Positions 53,791 through 64,000 of a stretch of 64,000 nt of DNA are shown here, piece after piece (position 1 is the stretch's first letter; every line of letters starts with the position of its first letter). The stretch lies in contig NC_045150.1 in NCBI RefSeq assembly GCF_008831285.2, positions 6,150,001 to 6,214,000 on the forward strand, written 5' to 3'. This DNA comes from Nymphaea colorata (taxonomy: Eukaryota; Streptophyta; Magnoliopsida; Nymphaeales; Nymphaeaceae). The notes below the pieces were generated by a model that made no database searches, was not told where the DNA came from, and saw nothing but the letters and a program-made list of their open reading frames with translations. Both the position numbers and the translations under genes were made by a program.

Positions 53791-54663
53791 AAGAGAGAGA
53801 TAGAGAGAGAGCCTTGCATTGCCGATTTGAAACCCAAAAAAAACGTGAGAAAGAAAGTAGTGGAATTTTAGCCAAAAAGCGCAGGGAGACCTGAAACCCT
53901 TATCGTTGCATTTCTCATCTTAATCGGCCCTTTTAACTAAAAGAAGGCATTAGTCTTCATTGAACCTGATCTACTGGGTTAACCCACAGTCCAAGTCGAA
54001 CCAAGTCATTGACTCGTTCATTTTGAAATTGCTTATGAACAAGTTAATTAGACAAATTAACTGAAAATTAGAAACCTGTTGACAGATTAGATAAATAAAC
54101 ATCTCACTAATGTGTACGTGTATGCGGAGAGAAAAAGAATTTGTGCGTAGCCGCATTGCTCCTGTTTCCCGATTTGTTCATCGCCCCGTTACATAATCGA
54201 CCCACAAGAAGGGAAAAAATAGTGTTTCCAAGTTTCACTACTGCTACTGCAAGAGAAGAAAAGATGGAAACAAGTGCCACGAAAATGCAAGCGAAGCCAA
54301 GTTTCATGAAAAATTTTCCACAAGAAGCGAACAGGTCGATTTTTTAGTACAAATTTCAGGTAGTTTACTGGGTACTAATCCCAATATTTAGTATGATAAT
54401 CAGGATTCTAATTTTTGCCAATGATCTTCCTTAACTCTTGCTCAATTGCACTGCCTTTAGCATATGTATCTATACACAATCGCCAGTAAATCCTGAAACC
54501 AACTTAGCAGAGGGAGACATCGATCACCCGGAATCCATCAAATATTATAGTAAACCATTACACAGGCATGATAAAAAAGTTGCCATCTAGCTCCAACGAG
54601 GGAGTTATTACACGGGACTTCTTCGTAGCAAACAGGAAGACTTCATCAAAATCGAATTCCTCA

Positions 54664-56254
54664 TCATTCGGTTGCCTTACCTTTTCGCCTGCTTTTGCTG
54701 CCAACAGCGGGACCACTACCACCCATCTCCAGCAGGTAACATACCATGGAGTCCACATCGTCTCCAAATATACTGTAAGCTTCAACGGCCTGCAGATAAC
54801 TAAAGCCCATAGACAACAGCATCTGGATGCTGCTGCTCAGGACAGTATCGTGTACAATCCTGCTTTCGATCCCACCGTCCAGCTTGGACTCCTCAACAAG
54901 TGGCCCTGTGATGTCGAAATGTTAGTGAACTCATGCATCACATGTAGTGGTAGAACCGTAGAAGGATCCTAAGAGACGAGCAATTTCCACACGTCTTGAA
55001 TTATTTCATGAGAAACATTGGATGCAAGTCAATGGAAGGACATGCCTTGCCACAATTTCTTTAACCTTGATTAAAGTTAGAACCAAGCAGAAGTTCCCAA
55101 AAGGTTCCATCAATTTGAGACCCCTATGAATCACCAACATTTTCTGTTTTCAACCTGATTGTGGCCTACAATCACACGGTATTACCATACAAAAGAGAAC
55201 TCAAATTATAGGTTTGCCAATTACTTGTCCAGTTGCCTGATAATTGAAATTCACAAAGAATCTACCACACCAAGAAAATGGGTCAATACAAGAACCTATT
55301 TTGCATGAGGCAACATGTTCACCGAGAAGCTATATTTTTTAGAGAGAGAGAGGGGCTAAAATGTGCTCTGGTCATGGAAGTTTTGAAATGCAGATGCCAT
55401 GGATCGGGGGTATTTGACGTCAGAAATCAAAAGCATTTTCGACAAAACACAACAAAAGTCAACATCTGCCATTTTCTGTCGATGGTATGAGTGCGCGGAG
55501 AACTTACCTGCCCCTGATGATGATGGCTCAGCACCAGAAGAGGTCGAAGATCCTCTACTAGCATGCGGTTGTTTGAACTTATTATTAGCTAGATATTCAG
55601 CTCGTGAAGCTTCCATTACCATACGCTCAATCTCCTTCTCGGTTAGCTCAAGATCCGAGTAAAAGCGACCCTCAGCCAAAAGTGCCTGCAATCCAAATAA
55701 ACAGAGATAATGTCATAGCTCATAATTGACGGTCTTAAAGCATACTACAAGCAACAGATTCACTTAAAACTCAGCTACTCGTGTCCAAATCTAGGATCAA
55801 TTGTGGAAGATTAAAAGAGAACCCTAGACTCAACTATGTTCTAAGATGCAGCAAATTCTATAACAAGAGTACTTGAACAATCAAAACAAAAATCATTGCC
55901 CTCAACACAAACGCATGTAGCTTCAAACCTCAAACCAGAACCCTGCAGAACTATAATCTTGATGTCAGAATCAGAAGTCAGATACAGGCCAGTCAAGGTT
56001 AAAAAAAAAATAGAAGGGACCAGTCAATTCGAGTCAGTATGCTAGTATGTACATGATAGTTACTGGATGCCTAAAATTTAAAAATTTATTACTAAAAAAA
56101 ACCATAAATTGTTCCAAAAATCACCATAAAGTCATAAACTGTTGCGGCATCATAAACCACGGCTAATGCCAATTTAGTGACTGTTTTATAGCAACAAATT
56201 TTTAAATTTTAACCAGCATTGAACTCCCCTCCCCTATCTCTCTCTCTCTCTCTC

Positions 56255-56308
<54 letters not shown>

Positions 56309-57243
56309 TAGGTAATAAATACCAAAGGTAGATAAATGAACATGCACTTCGTAAGTACCTAATAGCTATCTAGTTAGGAAGTGCATACAGTAGCCTAAGT
56401 AGGTCTCTAATTGGCAAATTAAAACATGAAAACACAAATACTTAATTGGTAACTAAGCTGATTATGCATTTATACCACCTCAGTCACATGGGTACGGTTA
56501 AGGAGATGTGGAATGGGCACAGTAACTTTAGAAAATGTGGTTACGGAGGTACAGCAGGATAGTCACAGAAAACACGTTTTCTTCGAAAAAACACGCATAA
56601 AATGTGAAAAACAAGTCAGCCATATAAAACGTGAAAAAAACGTGTTTTAAAAAAAAACGCCAAAAAATAAAAAACAAGTATATAACTGTTTATACTACTA
56701 CACAATGACTACACAACTTTAACAATATAGATGGCGAGGTTAGATAGAACATACATACTAGACAATGCTGAACAAAGCATCCAAATTTATCCTATTCTTT
56801 TGGATTCAGCATTAGTCAGAATGTTTCCATAAGTGCAAGATGGTTTCATTATAATTCAATTGGATTGTACGAATATACAAAACAAGCAAGGAGACAAGTA
56901 AAGGATGAACCTGAATACCTGATGAACATGATACTCAAACAACATGACAATGACTACAGTTTCACAATTTCATGAGCTACTTGTGAGAGATGAAATTTCT
57001 GCATTGAGAACCCAGCAGCTACATCAAGACTCATCGTTTAAGAGAGCTTACGTTATCAATTTGTTGGTCCTGCTGAGCTCTTATGGCAGCCTTTATCTGA
57101 TCCTTGTCAATGTTTGTCTATGAAGGGTACAAAGTCAAGGAAGAAGTCAACTTGAAGCACAGAAATTTAGTAAAGAGTACCGGAGAAAATCTAAATAAAA
57201 CGAATCAAATTATTCATGTGTACGCAGTCATATGCATCCTCTT

Positions 57244-57291
<48 letters not shown>

Positions 57292-60200
57292 ATATATAGA
57301 AATTTCCAACAACAAAGCAGTAACCATAAGATAAAACCTTTTGCACAGACTTTTAAATGTATAAAAGATATTAATCACTGACATCCTGTTGGTATCAATA
57401 TTCAAAGACAACAAAGTGGAAAAGCTACATAAGCCATCTAACGGAGAAGTAATTACAAGCAAAAAAATAGAAGCCTTTCATTAAGGAACTACAAAAAATT
57501 CCAATGAGAAATTATATTTAACATGACTCACCCCTTGAAGATTGCTAAATCCAAGACCTGCTCCAATTGTTAATCGGCGTGGATCCACAAGGGAATTATA
57601 ATGATTTCCATGATGATAACTCAATCGTATTGGAGGTGTGTCAGTAGTGTAGCTCCCGTGAAAAATGTTGATAGGTTCTGAATTCCAAACTCATCAAACC
57701 AGTTATTAACTTCACATCTTGGTAAATTTACTAAACACAGACAACCACATAATTAAATATCAATAGATTCCAGAAAGTTGTTGTACCTGTACTGTAGCAA
57801 TATATGTGGATAGGACGATTATACATCTCAGACAGTGCCTGAATTTCAACATTGTTTCCATAGACCTGTTTTGAATATATAAAAATTTAAAAAGAAAAAT
57901 TCAGTGCTTTCTAAACATATACAAGACATAAATGTGTGAATATCCACCAGACACAAACACCAAAGAGAAAGGAAATTCCAAACCCCTCATTGTGTTGTTG
58001 TTTACAACTTTACATGCAAAATTTTTGAGTTTTTTCACATAAACCTTCTGGGAAAGTATTTTGAAAAAATTACCTCGGTTTTTGGCTAAAACATGACAAA
58101 TTGCCTAAGCACATTAGCAGCAAAATTTGACATTTAAACTAAATGTTACATAAAGATAAAAGTTGTTAGTAGAAAACCCAATGTGAAATTCCTTCGTTCA
58201 GATCAGAAAGCTCAGATGGTTCCAATTTAACATCTATCAGATCCCCAATATCTACTGAGGAATCAAAACTATCTTGTTGAGACAAACTTAATGCTGTAAT
58301 CCACAAAACTTCAACTGCTAGAAGTAGTATTGTCTGTATTGATGGAGCATCATATGATGCATTAAGAAACATACTTGACTTTCAATAAAAATGACAAGAT
58401 AAACTCCTGAAACTAGTTTAAAGGGTATCAATTACTCGTAACAGCCACATCGCATGATATGGAGCTGTACCATATGATACAGATGTTCTTGCATGATACA
58501 GTGCAGGGAGAAACCAAAAGGGGCTGGAGATCATTTTTTCAAGCTTTTGTATAAAAGCCCTCCTACCACTAAGTCTTAGACACTCTTAGGTGGGTTTGTG
58601 ACTCGTGAGGGAAATATTTTGTGTCCTTGAGCCAAGAAACAATCATTTGAGGCTGGATCTGTAGATAGGAGAAAATCTCGTAGAGGAATTTGAATTTCAC
58701 TTGTTTTGGCCATGTGAGATTGCTCAAACGTGAAAGGTACATAAGCTTTCATTTTTACTGCAGATTTGTGATATTTTGAAAAGGTATGACTTCAAGCAAT
58801 CCCACGTGAAAGTAGTGCATCAACAGTTATACACTAATATAGACTTGTTTTATGATATGTGTTAATTATTTTTCACTTCTGTAGGCAACTAAAGGAAACA
58901 ACCAAATAAAGCATGAAGAGCAGGTCCCTATAACTTAGACGAAGGTGCATGGATTGAAAAAAGAACTACTTTCTATATTTCAAAAGGACGATGTAGCATG
59001 GACCAACTTTGGAGCACAAGAAGACAAGAAGGCTGCATGCATTGATGATGACATAGAATTTGAAGGAGATGATGAAGAGCATGACGATGAATGATAATCT
59101 AACATTCATGTTTTGAAACAAACAGGTTTATTCATTGGTATTTAGAATTTTAAGCAAACTTATGATTGTTAAATTTCTTTGTTACATGTATGGGTGACAT
59201 GGTTTTCTTCATTTGTCATGAAATGTCATTTCTTGATTTTTCTGACCTTTTCTAACTTTTCCTTCTTTTTTTTTACTTTTTTAAAATTAACAAATTACAA
59301 GTTTTTTGTGTTCATTCCATGTCTATACTGGCTAGAAGACACACTGAACACTATGAGTACGGATACTACTAAAAGCACCCAAAAAGAAAAGGAAGGAAAA
59401 CATGTATATTAACTATGTAACAAAAGATTTTCGACCTCAAATACTTGTGTGGATATACATACCTTGTCTCTCCTCTTCCTCTTACAATATGATGTGAATC
59501 CTTCTGTAATAAACTGGGAAAAGTGATCCCTTTCCCTCTCCTGAAGGAAAAGGAACAGTTGATTATTTAGGCAGCACTATCAAGAAGAGAAAACAGCAAA
59601 TAACAAAAAGTGGCCCATCTCATGCTCAAAAGTGTATAAATGTTTCTGAAAATACATCAGTTCATTTTGAACTAAGTACTAGGCTACTAGCTATGTTGCT
59701 GATGAGAAATTATCACATAATCACAGTGATGGAAGTCACATATGTGGGGAGATATCAATACATTCTTTCACTTTGCTAGGCAACTTTCATGCCCAGAAGT
59801 TCTAATCATTTGTTGTTTTAATCCTTCTGACCTTTTTATTCTAAAGATTTCTGCACTTACGCTTTAAATGATTTTATATATAGATTTAAAAACACCAAGT
59901 CACATTGATACGAAGCTTTCCCATGTTTAAGCTCTGGTAGGGAGAAGGGGATGTTATTTTCAGGTATATTTGGTAAAATGTGATTTTCAAAATTTACAAA
60001 CCTGAAGTTGCTTAAAAGTTCCATTCGGTTCTAAAGCAGTTCCTGAAATGTGGCAAGACGGAGCATCGAGGGTCGTTCTTGTTCCAATTATTGAGTAATT
60101 TCCATAAAAAAATCAATTAGATATGACAATTATAAGTAGCTTTCTGCAAAAGACAGATCCATTAGATATATCAGTAGACTGCTTTATGATCCATTGTGGA

Positions 60201-61985
60201 GGACAAGGTTGTTAGCATGGTTAGCTTAATCTTATGTGAATAACAAGCTCGTTTCTTTTAGTTTTCTGCTTTGCACCAGTAATTAACTTACTTCATCCTC
60301 GCAGCCATGGACACTATAAGGAACTTGCAACTTGCACTATAGGGAACTTCCTAGATGCCAGTTGTGAACTTGTGCTACTAGAACCCTCAAAAGTTCCCTT
60401 TTGTCTTCCAAACAAAAACCAGGTTTCAGAAAGTAAAAACCTGGTTGTTGTCTTGTCATCCAAACACATAAACTAGGCTTTAAAGGCTGGATATGTGAAA
60501 TGGGTAACCCACCCTTCTCCCTCCCCCACGACCCCTCCCCAACTTCACCTCCAAAAAGGAAAATAACCAGGCATAGTTATTATATTTCTCCGTTATCTTT
60601 TTAACAACGCCAAAAAGATCTAAAATTGAAGAAGGTAATTGATAGTTATAGCTGCCTAATATTTAACCAAAATCCAGAAACTTCACCTGGAACATTTAAA
60701 TGAACTTGGAAAACTCGATAGCCATGACACTTGTACTACGAGAACATAAAGGAATGGCCAAAAAATGACTAAAAATTTACCAAATACTGCCACTCTTCCA
60801 ATTCGTTTAAAGCAAATGGTGAAATTGTCAAAAGAGGCCGTGCGTTAAGGCACGTCCAGAAAGAAAGTTCAAAGAAATGATCGCGTGTTTACCATGTAAT
60901 CGATGCACATCTGCCTAGCCAAATCGTATAATTCAGCATCTCCATAGACCTGGTCCGCCACAGCACGAAAGAGACAGTTTCCATCCTCTGTCATCCTCCT
61001 AACTTCTAGCCCCTTTACTCTTCTAATCTCCAATTCAAACTGACGCTCTCTTTCCTGAAATTTCGTTCATGAAAAATTTTACAAACTTAAATTTCAACTG
61101 TCCTCATTACAGATAATTGCAGAATTTGTTAACCCCAAAAAAAAAAAAAAGATATTAAGAAGTTCCATGCTGCGATCAAAAACAAGTTTTCTCACTAGTT
61201 GTTTAATATTTCCATGTACATAAGAGTTCACATGTTTAAAGTCCAAAAACGGGAATAACCAAGACCGTCATATATGAATTTACCACATCATCATAAGAGG
61301 ATCCAAAACAGGGGCCTTGCTCATCTGCACTGTTGTAACCCTCGCCATCAACATGACCCCTTGGAGAAGTCGGACGGGAACCTGAAGGTGAGGTTCTTGT
61401 TGGCACGATCGGCCAACCGGAGGACCTCCTGGAAGAACCAATCCTAACAAAACCACCTGAACCTGTCCTCCTTGCACCAAAGCTCGCAGAAGGCTTGGGT
61501 GGCGGAACAGGCGGGGGAGGAGGATACGAGCTCCCCTGAACCAGTTGCGATGAACCAGTGCTTCCAGGAAAAGAAACTTCATTCAAATCACACCTTTCAG
61601 TAGCAACCTGTACCCCAGACAAATCCTTCGTCACCAATCCCAAATTGAACTCCGAATTGGCACTCGCACACTCATCCGATTTCTCAAAACCCACGGCCAA
61701 AACTTCATCCCCTTCATTCTCGGCTCTATTTATGTGGCTACCATCTTGGACGAAATCATTGATCCTTTGAGATTTTTCATCTCCGCTGCCACCACCATCA
61801 CAGACTTCATCCGAGGGCGTCCTCACTTCACAAACATCCTTCTCCGGCTCATCTTCTCTGACGGGAAACGAAGTAGGCGAGAGCCCGGCAGGTAGCGAGT
61901 GCGTAGGAGTAGAAGCAGAAGAGGAGCTACTAGGCAGCGAGGGCCGGTTCGAAGAAGAACCCCGTTGAACCAGTATACGAGTCAT
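54664..61985 (-). CDS. OTLD1: OTU-domain deubiquitinase (OTLD1/OTU6-like)
   Basis: OTU cysteine proteases remove ubiquitin; Arabidopsis OTLD1 deubiquitinates histone H2B with a histone demethylase partner and represses genes. Coding exons on the minus strand are 61284-61985, 60893-61054, 59463-59540, 57787-57865, 57532-57677, 57052-57117, 55508-55685 and 54664-54905, 1653 bp, 550 residues. Residues 1-234 are low-complexity, Ser/Pro-rich, with PPPPPVPPPKP at 155-165. The OTU core carries Asp258 and Cys261 in EDGNCLFRAVADQVYGD and His366 in HHGNHYNSLVDP. A ubiquitin-associated-like segment (about 492-530) includes LLSMGFSYLQAVEAYSIFGDD, and the end is RRKGKATE. A 5' UTR intron (about 62185-62365) is likely. 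Confidence 0.95.
56236..56304. repeat. (CT)n(TA)n(GA)n compound microsatellite
   Basis: CT, TA and GA runs follow each other in an OTLD1 intron. Because CT and GA are complementary, the tract can form a hairpin with a TA loop. Confidence 0.85.
56551..56690. mobile_element. Truncated MITE of the TAGTCACA family
   Basis: TAGTCACAGAAAACACGTTTT matches the left end of the elements at 12277 and 27636, followed by poly-A and GTGAAAAA phrases like theirs. The other end is missing, so this is a fragment in an OTLD1 intron. Confidence 0.5.
57241..57299. repeat. (CT)n(TA)n microsatellite
   Basis: CT then TA runs lie in OTLD1 intron 5, about 120 bp from exon 6. Confidence 0.85.
58440..59110 (+). mobile_element. 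Possible hAT-type relic in OTLD1 intron 3
   Basis: The left part has repeated ATGATAC and ATGATATGG motifs like the ends of the 28807-29750 element. Near 58990-59093 a plus-strand frame ends in an acidic tail (DDDIEFEGDDEEHDDE then stop), again like that element. I found no matching ends or target duplication. Confidence 0.35.
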
Positions 61986-62664
61986 CCTAACCTAAACTCC
62001 AATCTCACGCATGTATTAAGTACTCGAGAGCCCGTTTGTCGCGGGTTCGGACTTTCCGAGAGGTGATGCCGATCCCTCGGAAGAAAGATTTCTCGCAGCC
62101 CGGGGAATCCTGATCACCGCTTACCCATTTCTGCATTACCCTACCAATTCTCATGAGACCCACGATGGAAGCAAACCCGAATTTCTGAAAGATCGAAACC
62201 CTAACTTTTTCTTATAGAATTTCACCTGGCAAGTTCCCTGCTCAATCCTATGCCACATATATCCATGGAAATCAGACCTAAATTCCGTTTTTTTTTTTCC
62301 CGGACGATTCCGACTTCGACCCAAATGCGAAAGAAACACCACCAATTCCCCTCCAGAACAGTTACCTGATCAAGAATGGAAGCGAACTCCCTGTGTGGAG
62401 CACTTCTAGGGTTTGAAAGAGAGAGGGAGAGCGAGAATGAGAGAAAGAAAGTAGGGGGGAGGGGGCTCGTGCTTTTCTAGCGTGGCGAACGCTACTGGTT
62501 CCACGGGAATCAACTAAAATGCCACTACCTTTATTGGAACAGAATTGCCCATCCAACCGGCTATCCATCATAAATGTGTTGGACTCGGTGGAGTGTGAAC
62601 TGATACCCACTAAACACCGGTCCAAAGCTCAGGCTCGAGTTGGTCTCAAGTTCTTGTCGCAGCT

Positions 62665-62740
62665 CAAAGTTCCACTTGTTTAGTTATTGGACCAGACTCG
62701 ATCAAAGTTCCACTTGTTTAGTTATTGGACCAGACTCGAT
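62665..62740. repeat. 38-bp tandem duplication
   Basis: CAAAGTTCCACTTGTTTAGT followed by TATTGGACCAGACTCGAT occurs at 62665 and 62703, identical in both copies. It is the newest-looking of the short duplications. Confidence 0.92.
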
Positions 62741-63599
62741 CGTCAGCTTCATACTCATCTGGCATTGGTTTAATGTCTACTTTTATTTGAAAGCAAAGTT
62801 TTATTTTTTTAATATTTTAAAAGCACTCGACGATGTATCAATAGTTTTATGAGCCATCGGCAACACACAAATAATTTCTAAGGGAGTCACTGACGACACA
62901 CCAAGAGTTTTTAAGAAAGTCATCGTTAAAAGTTTGTATGTCGACATCACGTCTATATATATATATATATATATATGTTAAATCAACCCCAAGCCTAGCC
63001 TATCATAGGCTGCATAACCAACTACCCATTTAGTACCCGGCTCATTGACCAACCTTAAGCGAAAGCATGCACTAGGATGTATCAATCTAAATCAATCTAT
63101 TTAGCAAGTTCTCATAAACAAAACTCATATCCCTTAAGCGGTTATTTTTTGATTCATTGAGCAATTTTGTAAGCTAAGTCTTTCTTCTTCATATTGAGGG
63201 AGTGGCTGATTGATGTTTAGGGCAAAAAAGGTTTTCCCGTTACAGCTCAAGACCTTGGAGGCAGGGACAAACCTCTGGCTCGCCCAAAACACATGAGGAT
63301 TCAAAAGTGACAAATTAAAAGATGCTTCTTTTTCTAACCAAAGGACCACTAACACCCTAGTCTCCATTCAATTTGAACACCTTCCCTCAAAAAATGATTA
63401 GGTTGATTGGTAAATTGGAAACAAATGGTAGGTTGATTGGATTTAGTCTTATAAACTTCATGATTCCTTAAGGTTGGTAGGTGGTGGCATGTCGATGATT
63501 TCTTACCATTGGCATAATTCACTTCTATACCACTTCTATGTCATTTTGGCGGACCATGAGTTCCAAGAGTTTGATAAATTTGACTCTAAGAGACATTTA

Positions 63600-63850
63600 T
63601 GTAAGTTGAAGTTAGAGCTTATAGAGAAAACCTTCAAATTCGGAAAGTGTAGTTGAAGTTAGAGCTTATAGAGCAAAATCATTCAAATTTGGAAAGTGTC
63701 TATACATGACCTTTTTTTGCCTTAGACTTGATTACAGTGTCATAAGTATCTATGAGTTATACATTTGATTATTACTCATTCAAATTTGGAAAGTGTTGAT
63801 ATATGACCTTTTCTTGCCTTAGATTTGATTAGAATGTCATATGTATAGAA
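63600..63850. repeat. Diverged direct repeats at right edge
   Basis: GTTGAAGTTAGAGCTTATAG appears twice (near 63605 and 63652), and a longer block containing TTCAAATTTGGAAAGTGT, then ATGACCTTTT and TTGCCTTAGA, recurs near 63685 and 63780. The copies are imperfect, suggesting older local duplications. Confidence 0.7.
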
Positions 63851-64000
63851 GAATTATACATCTTATTGTGAAATATGTAGCTATTGTCCTTTGATAGGTT
63901 GCCCTCCATTTTCCGATCTGAATGGCACCATTATATAATAGGATGTTCCTTGTGAGGGTGGTAAAAGAGGCTTTGGCATGATTTTTGACTAGCAGTTTGA

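Larger units (their letters stand above)
52155..54663. other. Convergent spacer between VAMP714 and OTLD1
   Basis: The two genes converge here, so the ends carry their 3' untranslated regions. I see a TA/TATC microsatellite (53034-53083) and a 78-bp tandem duplication (53635-53790). No gene is supported. Confidence 0.6.
61986..64000. other. OTLD1 upstream region and right flank
   Basis: The OTLD1 leader runs from 61986; a donor site at 62364-62365 and an acceptor at 62185-62186 suggest a noncoding first exon with GA-rich sequence at 62416-62461. Beyond about 62500 there is AT-rich DNA with direct repeats (62665-62740 and 63600-63850) and a TA microsatellite (62953-62976). No further gene is supported. 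Confidence 0.5.

Noticed and set aside
53592-53894. Plus-strand frame with two repeated peptides
   Set aside because: It reflects the 78-bp tandem duplication plus GA-rich sequence; no start context, introns or similarity support a gene.

Overview
This is nuclear DNA of a flowering plant. Five coding genes reconstruct fully from exons with GT/AG borders and matching reading phase, and each resembles a plant family: N-carbamoylputrescine amidase (CPA), chloroplast SRP54 (cpSRP54), ribosomal protein eS25, the longin R-SNARE VAMP714, and the OTU deubiquitinase OTLD1. A sixth, a 91-residue tail-anchored protein, reconstructs equally cleanly but I do not recognise its family. The sequence is AT-rich, introns are long and full of transposable elements, and (TA)n arrays are common. 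I cannot name the species.

Layout, left to right: two orphan exons (750-946, minus); CPA (1782-10378, minus, 9 exons, 299 aa); the small tail-anchored protein (13157-15398, minus, 2 exons); cpSRP54 (16911-34503, minus, 15 exons, 576 aa); a 6.2 kb element-rich spacer; RPS25 (40741-42841, minus, 4 exons, 109 aa); a second spacer with a 42-bp minisatellite; VAMP714 (47940-52154, plus, 4 exons, 220 aa); a convergent spacer; OTLD1 (54664-61985, minus, 8 coding exons, 550 aa); and 2 kb of upstream and repeat DNA.

The genes are housekeeping genes and do not form one pathway: polyamine synthesis, thylakoid protein targeting, translation, vesicle fusion and ubiquitin removal. CPA and OTLD1 are also close neighbours on Arabidopsis chromosome 2 by locus number, so this may be an old syntenic block.

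Mobile DNA is the most distinctive content. Intron 11 of cpSRP54 holds an almost intact, young Ty1/copia element (19715-24762) with 165-bp LTRs that differ at one base, a 5-bp target duplication, and one in-frame stop. Five hAT-type elements are bounded by perfect 8-bp target duplications that can be read directly (7430-7814, 27394-27586, 28807-29750, 35319-35817, 38913-39373). There are also a TRIM-like tandem LTR array (36501-37122), a two-copy MITE family with TAGTCACA ends, other inverted-repeat MITEs, a decayed copia gag with a perfect tRNA-Met primer site (about 7945-8735), and a probable Ty3-type LTR relic. I found no clearly new biological system. The best leads are the unrecognised small membrane protein, the promoter-proximal minisatellite and the precisely bounded elements.
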